The translations under genes and the position numbers were made by a program. The notes beneath the pieces were generated by a model. That model made no database searches. It had not been told where the DNA came from and saw only the letters and a program-made list of their open reading frames with translations. Shown here piece after piece: positions 1 through 8,265 of a stretch of DNA of 10,374 nt. The stretch is from the NCBI GenBank assembly GCA_025765615.1, contig JAIVFJ010000760.1:1-10374 (forward strand), read 5' to 3'. The first letter of the stretch is position 1. Each line of letters opens with the position of its first letter. This DNA is from Zopfochytrium polystomum. Its lineage: Eukaryota; Chytridiomycota; Chytridiomycetes; Chytridiales; Chytridiaceae.

Positions 1-367
1 TTGTGGTCAAACCTGGCGATGGCGATGGCGATGGATATGGAGAAGGGGAGAGAGGACGAGAGGCAGACTGAGAGCTGTTTCCAACGCTGGTTTGCAACGA
101 AAGGTCTTTCTTTCCAACGAAAGCTCCTCGGGAGGAGCTTTCGGCAAAAAGAAACATTTTGATGGGTCCAAAAAGGCAGTTTGCAACGGTGGCGGGAAAA
201 TTGTGCAACGTTTTGTTTGTCCGTTCCCAACAAAAAGAGGGGGGGTTTGACAACCCCAAATACAGTGTTGATTTGGCATTGCCAGCACCGCAGAAGGGTG
301 GGGTGACAACCAATTTTCGATTCGGAAGCAAGGAAATAAGGAAGACAGAAACCCGACCCCACCAACG
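1..367. other. 5' flank, no gene seen
   Basis: I see no convincing coding sequence here. The start has a short GATGGC-like run (about 15-33), followed by purine-rich sequence. The hexamer GCAACG recurs (near 94, 183 and 205), and a 26-nt palindrome lies at 118-143. The stretch ends just before the first candidate ATG of the ankyrin gene at 368, so it probably holds that gene's promoter and 5' UTR. No clear TATA box is visible. Confidence 0.5.
118..143. repeat. Perfect 12-bp inverted repeat with 2-nt loop
   Basis: CGAAAGCTCCTC is followed by GG and then by its exact reverse complement GAGGAGCTTTCG. The result is a 26-nt hairpin-capable palindrome. It sits about 225 nt upstream of the first ATG of the ankyrin gene. 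The function is unknown; it could be a protein-binding site, an RNA hairpin in a 5' leader, or the remnant of a small mobile element. Confidence 0.8.
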
Positions 368-2704
368 ATGTCGACGAAGCGCGCAGGTCAGGCTCCCCCC
401 CTGGGTCATACATTCGTTGTCGTCGCTCCTAAACTCGACCCCGCACCTTCCATTCCGATTTTATCCCGCAGCATCGGAAGAGGCGGAAGGTGTCGCACAG
501 CTTTCAAGACCCCGAGACCTCGTTCCCCCCACCACGCGCGGCCGAAGAGTTGTGCGCAGTCGTTGCCGCGTCGGCGTCGGCTCAATCCGGCGCAGCTGGT
601 CGCGCGGCTCGCGAGAGCGAGATGGTCATCGACTGCGCCTCTCCGTCGCGACAGGAAGCCCCGACGCCGCTCCTGGTGGCGTCGCGCGGGGCGTCTCGAC
701 GTTGCGATCACGCTCCTCCTCGACGCTTCCGGTGGCTTTGCGCCCGCCGCCGACGATCTCGCCGCGCTTGTGGGGTCCCCCGCTTCCGCGGCCGCCGCGG
801 GCCTGTGTCTCGCAGCTCAAGCGGGCCGGCGCGACCTCATCGCGCGGTTTCTCGACTGTGGCGCGCCCGTCGACGGCGCAGACGTCCCCGGGCTCGGCCG
901 CGCCGCGCCGTTGGTCTTTGCCAGCGCCGGCGGCCACCTCGACGCCGTTCGGACGCTGCTGCGACGCGGCGCGGCCGTCGACGTCGTCAATCGTGTGGCG
1001 TCTGCGCCGTCCCTGCGTCGCGAAGAGTTGCCGGAAAAAGTTGCGAGGCTGTTTGCCACGTTTGCCGATCGCACTCCGCTTACTGCTGCGGCTGCGAGCG
1101 GGGCGTTGGCGGTTGTCGCGATGCTGGTGGAGCACGGTGCCTCTGTGAATCTACCACGGGAGTTTGAACTGCACGCCTCTGTGGACTGCGCTGCAAGCGG
1201 AGGAGTTGGACGTTGTCAAGTGGCTTGCGGCTCGTGGCGCCAATGCGATTGACGGCGACTGGGACGTTCAGAATGAATTGCTTTTCGGTGCTATCCATTT
1301 GAAGAAAACAAAGGCGCTCAAGTGGATGCTCAGCTTTGGATACGACGTTTGCGCAACACGAGGCAACGGAACAACGCCGCTTCATATTGCATCCGCAGAC
1401 GGAAATCTGGGAATTGTTAAAGTCCTACTGGAGGCTGGCGCTGATCCTAACGCTGCAAGCCAAGGGTGGAGCGTGTTTCAAGACGTTTGCCTGTGTGGTC
1501 ACTCAAGCGGATTGAAGAGCATGAATCTTGGAGTTTGCTCCGGTAACTTCCAGGCAATGAACAACATCCACCTTGGTCTTGACGTTCCGCAGCTCCTTCA
1601 CCTGACCAATCATTATAGCGGCGGGCCTCGGCGAGCTGGAGATTATAAAAGCGCTGCACCAAAACGGAGCTCGCATAACAGCTGACGCCATCATCGTCGC
1701 CTGCTGGTTTGGTCGCACCGATGTCGCAGAGTATTTTATTGAGCACGACCTCGATTTGAGTGTGAATGGCAGCAACGGCCTTGTCATTGCCTGTGGGCAC
1801 GGGTACCTTGCTACAGCCGAAATGCTGGTGAATCGAGGAGCGGACGTCAACGCAACAACTGAGCGGGGACTCACAGCGCTGCACTTTGCGGCACGGACGG
1901 GCGACTTGAACGCCATCACCTGGCTGGTGCGGCATTCCGCAAACCTGGAGGCGCGCACCTTCGGTCCGCGTCGCACAGTACGGGCGACGTCACCCTCGAG
2001 GAGGCGGACTGACCCCGCTCCAATTTTGCAGCGCTTGCACGGGCACTTTGGGCGCGGGTCATGTTGCTGGTTCAGCTTGGCGCAGACTCGAACGTGGTGT
2101 CGGACGCTGGCGGGACGGCTTTGACTTGCGCTGGCGCAGCTGGGCCGGCTTGATATGGTTTCGCTGGCTCTGCCAGTACGCGGACCCTAATCTGCTGGCC
2201 TGCCGCGCCCGCTGCACGTTTGCGCGCGCAAGCTGACGTCGTCGAGTAACCTGCTTGATGTTGGTGCAAAGGGCAACATACACGAGATGCTGCCTGCAGT
2301 GCCCGCATACGGGCTGCGACCTTTCGATTCTCGAGCTCCTCCTCCACCGGCTCTCCGCCGCCAGGACCTACGTGGACAAGTACTACGCCGCAAAAGCCAA
2401 AACGCACCGCTGTGATGCGCGCGGTCGGCTCGCGTCACACAGAAAGTTTGAAGGTGCTGCTGGACTACGACGCACCGGTCGAAGGGGTGAAGGGGTTGAC
2501 GCGCACAGCACGAGGCACTGCACCATGCGTGTTCAGACGGGACGTGACTGCTGTGCAGGCCGTTGGTGGCGGCTGGCGCTGACGTCGAGTCAAAGTGTTT
2601 TCGCCGGAAGCAGACTTGCGGACGCCACATGCATTTTTGCGGAAATCAATCGAAGACATTCTGTTGTTCGGTACTTGAAAGGATTAGCGAAAAGAGCAAA
2701 GTGA
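368..2704 (+). CDS. Ankyrin-repeat protein (frameshifted in this sequence)
   Basis: Ankyrin repeats normally form stacked helix-turn-helix scaffolds for protein binding; the partner here is unknown. At least 16 repeat-like units can be read from about 661 to 2600. Examples are RTPLTAAAASGALAVVAML (about 1070), TTPLHIASADGNLGIVKVLL (about 1371) and LTALHFAARTGDLNAITWLV (about 1870), with GADVN-type repeat ends. No other domain is evident. The reading frame changes near 430-490, 682-690, 1155-1164 and 1600-1615, then repeatedly after about 1960. ATG 368 is the best start seen, but it needs a shift before 490 to reach the repeat frame, so the N-terminus is uncertain. A basic KRRK patch near 475-490 may be a nuclear signal. 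The end is taken as TGA 2702-2704, after a natural-looking tail VVRYLKGLAKRAK. The gene converges on the SDR gene to its right. It is either a pseudogene or, more likely, intact with sequencing indels. Confidence 0.85.
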
Positions 2705-2889
2705 CACCCGTTGAATCGACAGAGTCGGGCAATCTAAAATCCTGCATTACAAATCAAAACCGGGGTTTCGCCATTTTTTTTTCGGACGCTGAAGAAACAC
2801 GAATTTATTGATCCTTTTCCCATACAACACCCCTCGCTACAAATGCAGTCGCACACAATAAGAGTGCCAGAGCGAGTCACTGCGGGAGA
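2705..2889. other. Convergent intergenic spacer / 3' UTRs
   Basis: This 185-nt AT-richer spacer separates the 3' ends of the ankyrin gene and the minus-strand SDR gene. It holds a run of nine T at about 2774-2782. No gene is seen. Confidence 0.7.
2804..2809 (-). promoter_or_regulatory. Candidate polyadenylation signal of the minus-strand SDR
   Basis: TTTATT on the plus strand is AATAAA on the minus strand, about 80 nt past the SDR stop codon. The corresponding position in the plus-strand paralogue reads AATACAAATT, so the flank is homologous but the hexamer is not exact there. Confidence 0.5.
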
Positions 2890-3643
2890 TCACCAAGCGT
2901 ACAATCCGTCCTTGTGGATAAACTTGCCGACGTCGGCGTCCCTCTTGCCCTGTACGACGGACTGGATAGCTTCGCCGCGTCTCGCTGAGTGAGCTGCCGC
3001 GGCGCGACTCGGCCAAGCGCGGCTTGTTCCCCGCCCCAAGTTGGTGACGACGTATCCGGGGCACATGGCCCACACATTGCATCCCAGCCCGCAACTCGCG
3101 GTGGTGGTACGCGGCCAGCATGTTGAGCGCGGCCTTGCTCATGCTGTACGCGAGGGCAAAGACGCCAAAGCTCCACGAGTGTGGGTCGCCGATGGGACCC
3201 GAGCTCGCTCGTCACGTACCAGGAGCCGCGGGTCCGAGGGATTTTTGGAGGAGCGGGACGAACGCGTCGGTCACGAGCGCCGGGCCGGTCGAGTTGGTCG
3301 CGAACGTGTCGCGCAGCTGCGTCGCGAGGTCCGCAGACGCCGTGTACATGCCGGCGTTGTTTGATTAGCATGTCGACGCGGCCGATCTCGGCGGCGACCT
3401 GGTCCGCGGCGGCGCGGACGGATGCCGGGTCCGTGACGTCAATGCGGACGAGGGTGAGCGGGGCGGCGGTGGTGGGACCCGCGGGCGCGGATGTCGGCGA
3501 CGGCCTTTTGGCCCTTTTCGAGGGGAGCGGACGCCCAGCACGACGTGGTAGCGGGCGTCGGGTGCGGAGGCGAGGAGGGCGGCGGTGTCGAAGCCGATGC
3601 CGCTGTTTGCGCCCGTGATAAGGACCACGGTCTTGGTTGACAT
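2890..3643 (-). CDS. Short-chain dehydrogenase/reductase, carbonyl-reductase-like (copy 1)
   Basis: Predicted NAD(P)H-dependent oxidoreductase of the classical SDR family; the substrate is unknown. From ATG 3643 the protein opens with VVLITGANSGIGFDTAALLA, which carries the TGxxxGIG cofactor-binding motif. Other landmarks in order are LEKGQKAVADIRARG, IDVTDPASVR, an NNAG region, YVTSELGS (catalytic Ser area), the catalytic YSMSK (YxxxK), PGYVVTNLG, and the tail GKFIHKDGLYAW ending at TGA 2890-2892. The total of about 245 residues is normal for the family. These blocks lie in different frames. Comparison with copy 2 places indels at a C run (3522-3525), at TCCC (about 3475), in the NNAG codons (about 3360, one extra A), and at several sites from 3260 down to 3080. 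All motifs survive, which favours sequencing indels over decay. It is divergent from copy 2 across a 1.2-kb spacer. Confidence 0.88.
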
Positions 3644-3654
3644 TTGCGAAGGAG

Positions 3655-3720
3655 GAGAGAGAGAGTGAGAGAGAGAGAGAGTGTGGTGTGTGAGTGAGTG
3701 AGTGAGTGAGTGAGAGAGAA
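3655..3720. repeat. GA/TGAG microsatellite upstream of SDR copy 1
   Basis: Low-complexity GA dinucleotides (about 3655-3680) are followed by six perfect TGAG units at 3691-3714. Read in the sense of the minus-strand gene this is (CTCA)6, then a CT-rich stretch ending 12 nt before the ATG. It probably lies in the 5' UTR or core promoter. Similar CTCA sequence precedes the ATG of SDR copy 2 and of the ion-channel gene. Confidence 0.85.
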
Positions 3721-4549
3721 TGCGGGTGCCCCGTGTGTGAGAGTGTGTGTGAATGCGATTTTCGCGGGACGGCTCAATTTAAAGGCCTCGTTCTCCTCGT
3801 GTTAGTGTCCGGCCTTGGGGCCAAAACAAACTGAGAGACTTGTCCGAGGGGCGGATCAAGTGCGGAAAAATTGGGGAAAACAACACGCCAAAGACACAAC
3901 AAACAGCTCACGCGCGATGGGCATGGCGGGGGGGTGGTCAAAATCGAAAAACTGCCCTATTTTTCCAATTTTGCCGTGGAGTGGGGTGGGGACAGAGAAA
4001 TTTACTTTTTATGCATCCTTTGTCTTTCTTTTTTCTTCTTTTATTTGTTTTCTTCAAGTCTGGTCAAAAAAAATGTCAGTGCCACCCACGGTTTGGCCCA
4101 CTTGCTCCAGAAAACACCAGCCGCCATGAAATCGACTTTCCACATTGAAGGGGCGTCGGAGAGCAGCGTGCCACATTGATCGATGGCGCGCCCTGAAAAA
4201 CGGCGACACGCCCAACTTCCATAATTCCATCAAATACGAAAATGGGGCGTGTTGCATTTTCTAGGGCAGCAGGCCCGATCTGGGGTGCAGCCTCGGAATC
4301 ATTGCAGAAACAGAAAAAAAGGGTGAAGAACGGAAAACAACGTGGACGACGCCTGCGTGGGGCAAGAAACAGAAAGTAGGGCAAGAAATGAAGGAACAAA
4401 AAGAAGAAATCGAAAAAGGAAAGTGAAGCCATGTGACGAAAGCCAGTTTGTCTTTGTGTAAATAAAAATAATAAAACCAGACAAACAGGGCAAAACCTCC
4501 TTTTCAATGTGATTATTGTTTTTAGGGCAGCCCCGGGGGAAGACAGATG

Positions 4550-4602
4550 GAGAGAGAGAGGGTGGAGAGAGAGAGAGAGAAGAGAGAGAGACAGAGAGTG
4601 AG

Positions 4603-4689
<87 letters not shown>
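4550..4689. repeat. (GA)n microsatellite, about 140 nt
   Basis: A long, slightly interrupted AG-dinucleotide tract. The purest parts are 4607-4638 and 4641-4680, separated by CG. Open frames through it on both strands (Arg-Glu or Leu-Ser dipeptides) are artefacts of the repeat. It lies 135 nt upstream of the SDR copy 2 start and may act as a GAGA-type promoter element or simply be a neutral microsatellite. Confidence 0.95.
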
Positions 4690-4790
4690 CCTTCAGAGCT
4701 GACAAATAAACAGTCCCGAAGACTTACCACAACATGCAATACTTTCGAACACACAAAACACTCACACACCACACACAAAAGTTTCACTAA

Positions 4791-4808
4791 CTCACTCACT
4801 CGCTCACT
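4791..4808 (+). promoter_or_regulatory. CTCA-rich leader motif before SDR copy 2
   Basis: CTCACTCACTCGCTCACT lies 15 nt upstream of ATG 4824. The identical 18-mer occurs in sense orientation upstream of the ion-channel gene (10229-10212, minus), and a (CTCA)6 version precedes SDR copy 1. Position and strand consistency suggest a shared 5' UTR or initiator-type element. The role is inferred. Confidence 0.5.
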
Positions 4809-4823
4809 CGCTTTCTCGCGCTT

Positions 4824-5617
4824 ATGTCAGCAGCAGCAGCAGCAGCGGCAGCACCGCCAGCTCAACAACAAACGCCAACAACCGTCGTCTTTATCACGGG
4901 CGCCAAACAGCGGCATCGGCTTCGACACCGCCGCTCTCTCGCCTCCGCACCCGGACGCCCGCTATCACATCGTGCTCGGCGTCCGCTCCCTCGAGAAGGC
5001 CAAAAGGCCGTCGCCGACATCCGCGCGCGTGCATCCACCGCCCCGCTCTCCCTCGTCCGCATCGACGTAGCCGACCCCGCGTCCGTCCGCGCCCCGCCGA
5101 CCAGGTCGCCGCCGAGATCGGCCCGCGTCGACGTGCTGATCAACAACGCCGGCATGGCCGCCATGTCCGAGACCTCGCCACCAAGCTGCGCGACACGTTC
5201 GCCACAAACTCGATAGGCCCCGCGATCGTAACCGACGCCTTCGCCCCGCTCCTCAAAAAGTCCGCCGACCCCCGCCTCCTCTACGTCTCGAGCTCGCTCG
5301 GTCCATCGGCGACCCGTCTCGTGGTACCCTGGGCTGCTCTCGGTGCCTTACCGCATGAGCAAGGCCGCGCTCAACATGCTGGCCGCGTACCACCACCGCG
5401 AGTTTGCGGGCTGGGGTTGCAAGGGTGGGCCATGTGCCCCGGATACGTCGTCACCAACTTGGGCGGGGAACAAGGCCGTGCTTTGGCCGAGTCGCGCGGC
5501 GCGCTCAAACTCAGAGACGAGCGCGGCGACTATCCAGTCCGTTTACAGGGCAAGAGGGACGCCGACGTCGGCAAGTTTATCCACAAGGACGGAGTGTACG
5601 CTTGGTATGTCGTGTGA
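4824..5617 (+). CDS. Short-chain dehydrogenase/reductase, carbonyl-reductase-like (copy 2)
   Basis: Paralogue of the minus-strand SDR, also a predicted NAD(P)H-dependent reductase with unknown substrate. From ATG 4824 it adds a poly-Ala/Gln leader (a run of eight Ala encoded by GCA/GCG repeats, then PPAQQQ). After that come VVFITGA, NSGIGFDTAAL, YHIVLGVRSLEK, KAVADIRARA, LVRIDVADPASVR, VDVLINNAG, LRDTFATNS, LLYVSSSLG, catalytic YRMSK, NMLAAYHHREFAGW, PGYVVTNLG and GKFIHKDGVYAWYVV, ending at TGA 5615-5617. The frame shifts at GGCGCC (about 4900, one extra C relative to copy 1), after LEK (about 4998, a missing G) and at further points up to about 5430. Two stretches (about 4938-4955 and 5090-5130) hold pairs of compensating indels. 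The stop lies three codons beyond that of copy 1. Homology to copy 1 continues into the 3' UTR. Confidence 0.88.
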
Positions 5618-5777
5618 CTCGCTAGGTTGTGGGCGAATGCAGCATATATGTAGCGAGGTGTCGCCTGTTCGAAAAGACCAATACAAATTAAACTGTTCAC
5701 CGTGCCACTGGACCGCCAACACGATTGCGAATCATCGCCCAAGCGTACGGGCGTATGAGCCGTCAGCGACTCGCGAT
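5618..5777. other. 3' flank of SDR copy 2, conserved with copy 1
   Basis: After the stop, about 85 nt align with the 3' flank of SDR copy 1. Shared blocks are GTGACTCGCT, a GCGA.TGCA block, TGTAGCGAGG and an AAAAG..CAATA block. No gene is seen. It probably contains the transcript end of SDR copy 2 and the promoter of the WD40 gene. Confidence 0.65.
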
Positions 5778-7206
5778 ATGTCGCGACTCTACGGAATCCC
5801 CGACCTAACCAATTCCAATACGCAGCCACTGCCACGGCTAGCTCGCACGCAACCCGGCCGATCACCCTCCTTTCACGCCTGGGCCCCCCGAGATCGCCAA
5901 CAGCATCCTTGCATCCATCAGGATTCATCGCGCTCTTACGGCCCACCTCATTGCTCCGATGTCCCAAGCCGTGGTCGCCCGTCGCCTCGCAAGACGCCCC
6001 CTGGGCTGGCCATTGTTCCTCGCGCGCTGGCGGCAAGCCCGCGGATGCGAGTTGGCACGGGCGAGCGGGCGACACCAAAAACCTCCTTAGCGGCAACATA
6101 TCCCCCTCGACTCGGATGCGGGCGTGCGGCGGCCTGCCACCCATCGAGGCACGTGCCGTGGAAGAAGCTGTTTCGGTAGTATCGGCTGGCCCTGTGAGCG
6201 GGCGGTGACGCGCGGCGGACCGGTCACGACCCGAGTTCCCGCTCCCGCCCCCCGCACGCACACGATCCGTCTTCAATCCAACTACGTGGTCGCGTGCTCC
6301 ACCAGCGACTACACCGTCTTGAAGAGAGCCGACTATCGCGCCCTACACAATTCCCTGGGGGGCGCCACCGAAAATCGACTCGCGTGGAGAGCTAGTCCTT
6401 TCCAGGAAGTTGGAAACACGCGTCCACCTGCGGCAACCTGGCGAGAGGCACATCCAGGTGGTGTTGCCCTACGTCACGGCTCTGTTCGCACCCTCGACTG
6501 GGTCGGCCCCTTCATATTTACTGAATGCCTCCCCGAAGCCACGGTGTGGGATGCTGCCACTGGTGCCTGGTGGCAACCCTTGGGACCCCGGCGTTTAATA
6601 TATGCCACTGGCGCTCCAACGGCGAGAACCTGTTTTCGCCTCTCAAGAAACGGCGCCATCCGAAATGTGGAATCCTGCGACTGGAAAGTGCCAGAAAGTG
6701 ATTGTGAAAGGCAACTCCAATCCATCAACAGGACGAGCTTTCTTTCATATCAGCGGGTAACTATATCGCGGGTCGAGTGGATCACACGACGACAATATTT
6801 GTGTCTGGGACATTGAGACGGGGAGACCTGGTTGCGACTTTTCCGTAATGCTGGAATTTCACAATTCACATATGAACGGAAGTTGGCCTCTACACAATCG
6901 GGCAGTTCCCAAATTCATATCTGGGACATTGTGACTGGAGCAAAGGTACGGACTTTCTGGGTCCCTCAAGTGACCGCCGAGTTTGATCAGGTTGGACGGA
7001 ACGGCCATGTGTTTTGTGATGGGGTAAGTCAAGGAGGTGGTATCTGTTGCTTTTTTACTCTCCCTCCTGTCTCAAACTGAATTACCTGTTTAATCAACTC
7101 ACCTTCTTCTTTCTTTCTAAAGATAAGACAAGTAGGAACTATCCTAGAATTTGGTGGTCAGATTGCCTACGCCAATTACTTTGAAGTGACTATGAACGAA
7201 CGGTGA
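5778..7206 (+). CDS. WD40-repeat protein, possible F-box-like N-terminus (frameshifted)
   Basis: WD40 repeats build beta-propellers that bind partner proteins. Blade signatures seen are HGSVRTLDW with TVWDAATGA (about 6459-6570), MWNPATGKCQKV (from 6665), DDNICVWDIETGR (from 6788), and SSQIHIWDIVTGAKV (about 6905-6950); NYVVACSTSDYTV (about 6280-6318) may be an earlier blade. They lie in two frames, with switches near 6570-6660 and 6830-6890. An intron at 7024-7122 joins in phase 0 to a short last exon ending at TGA 7204-7206. Upstream, PPEIANSILASI (from about 5887) and HVPWKKLF (about 6150-6175) resemble the start and end of an F-box. If real, this would be an F-box/WD40 substrate receptor of an SCF ubiquitin ligase, but the evidence is weak. 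Only about five blades are visible where seven are usual. The start at ATG 5778 is a guess. Confidence 0.65.
7024..7122 (+). other. Spliceosomal intron in the WD40 gene (99 nt)
   Basis: The donor GTAAGT follows a GGG glycine codon. The acceptor is TTCTTTCTAAAG after a long pyrimidine tract (about 7102-7118), with branch-point-like CTGAAT or TAATCAAC upstream. The exons join in phase 0. Its size matches the introns of the channel gene. Confidence 0.85.
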
Positions 7207-8265
7207 TGGAATATATTACGCTTGACGGAACATGCTATAACCCGGTCCCATTGGCTGGCAGGCAGGGAATTTGAATTGTGCATCACTTCGACCTGCAATT
7301 CCCTTGGCACCTGGCGAGGCGCCCTCCTCCCCATATTCAGTGTCAGAATGAGCAGGTTCTCCTCATAAAAACCTTCCACTCGCAATCCATCGTAGACCAT
7401 GATATGTTCTCTTCACTCCCCTTTCCAACCCACGAATGCGTAGTCTAGCCCATGAAAATCCATCTGCATCCTCTAACTCGCCAGATTGCCAGAAAGGGAA
7501 AAGCACATCTCTAAGTGGCGGAAAGACTCACCCTCTGAACCACTTTTCTTTCTGTTAGGCGCGCCGGCGAGGCGCTCGTAAGCGCGCTGGGTGAGGGTGA
7601 TGGAGCAGCGCATTGCCGGTTGTAACCAGAACCTCCGCTGTCACGGTTACCGTCCAGCCCCGACCGTTATGCGCCGTGCGGCCCACTTCCACGTGCAAGC
7701 CTCAACGAAAAAAAAAAAAACGAAGCGGAAAGAGAAAAAATCGGTTTCAAGGAAGTCTTCCGTCGCTTTGAGGGGGAGTCTGGATGAAGCTTATCCGTTC
7801 CAGCAAACATGCTTTATTTTGCGTTGTCTTACTCCGCCAAACCTGCACGGCAAACACGGCAAACACGCAAATCAAAGACGCGGGGGCAATCCCTGCAGTC
7901 CGCGAAGGGCTCGCCGCAGAGAAGGTCGAGTGGAGCGCTCTGAGCGCTCGGACGCGGCGCAACCGGGAAAACATGTCCTTGTGGATCTACAGTATGCGCG
8001 CTTGCAGAAGGGGTTGGTGTGGAGGCAAGGAACGCAAGCGAGACATCGAAGGAGGCGGGTGGGGATGCCGCAGGGTTTCATCATGTGAGACGATCGGGCG
8101 ATTATTGCCTTATAATACTCAGCTTTAGCTCACTTCTTCCTCACATTTATTATTTACTGAAACGACAAGACAGCACATACGCCAAGAAAAAAAACACTGC
8201 TTCAAAAACGAAGTAAAAATACAGACCGCCGTGGCCTAAAACTAGCGGCCGCATACCCTGAACAT
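7207..8265. other. Region without a supportable gene
   Basis: About 1.06 kb lies between the WD40 stop and the channel stop. I see AT-rich sequence to about 7558, then GC-rich sequence to 7700, an A12 run and A-rich tract (about 7708-7740), a tandem CGGCAAACA pair (about 7849-7867), and AT-rich 3'-flank sequence from about 8090. Several open frames exist on both strands (for example 7591-8088 plus and 7555-7701 minus), but none shows a recognisable domain. A strong acceptor-like site, TTTCTTTCTGTTAG, ends at 7558, with no clear matching donor. A gene too eroded by indels to recognise cannot be excluded. Confidence 0.5.
8146..8151 (-). promoter_or_regulatory. Candidate polyadenylation signal of the ion-channel gene
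   Basis: TTTATT on the plus strand reads AATAAA on the minus strand, about 115 nt downstream of the channel stop codon. The flank is AT-rich, as expected for a 3' UTR. Confidence 0.45.

Larger units (their letters stand above)
3644..4823. other. Divergent intergenic region between the two SDR genes
   Basis: This 1.18-kb spacer must hold both promoters. It contains CT/GA microsatellites at both ends and an AT-richer centre (about 3930-4500) with poly-T and poly-A runs. A TTTAAA box lies at about 3778-3783, some 135 nt upstream of the copy 1 ATG. CAAATAAAC lies near 4703, about 115 nt upstream of the copy 2 ATG. Open frames in the centre and through the GA tract are low-complexity or lack family features, so I call no gene. 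Confidence 0.6.

Noticed and set aside
626..1135. Minus-strand open frame opposite the ankyrin repeats
   Set aside because: Arg/Ala/Gly-rich shadow of the GC-rich ankyrin coding strand, where the repeat consensus is clear.
368..2704. Programmed ribosomal frameshifting as an explanation for the frame switches
   Set aside because: The switches have no common slippery heptamer or stop context, go in both directions and occur in every gene, including SDR copies that shift at different places.
4516..5070. Long open frames through the GA tract on both strands (Arg-Glu and Leu-Ser dipeptide proteins)
   Set aside because: A pure dinucleotide repeat with no stop codon is open in several frames by construction; the polypeptides have no other support.
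5530..6276. 248-codon minus-strand open frame opposite SDR copy 2 and the WD40 gene
   Set aside because: It overlaps the SDR 3' end antisense, has no recognisable domain and looks like a GC-driven shadow frame.
7784..8128. 114-codon plus-strand open frame with a hydrophobic start (MKLIRSSKHALFCVVLL)
   Set aside because: It overlaps other open frames of similar length in a low-complexity region and has no domain or splice support; the signal-like start could be chance.
7558..8252. Rare-cutter sites (GGCGCGCC at 7558, GCGGCCGC at 8245) as signs of cloning vector
   Set aside because: GGCGCGCC also occurs at 4184, and GC-rich DNA contains such sites by chance; no adjoining polylinker or vector sequence is seen.
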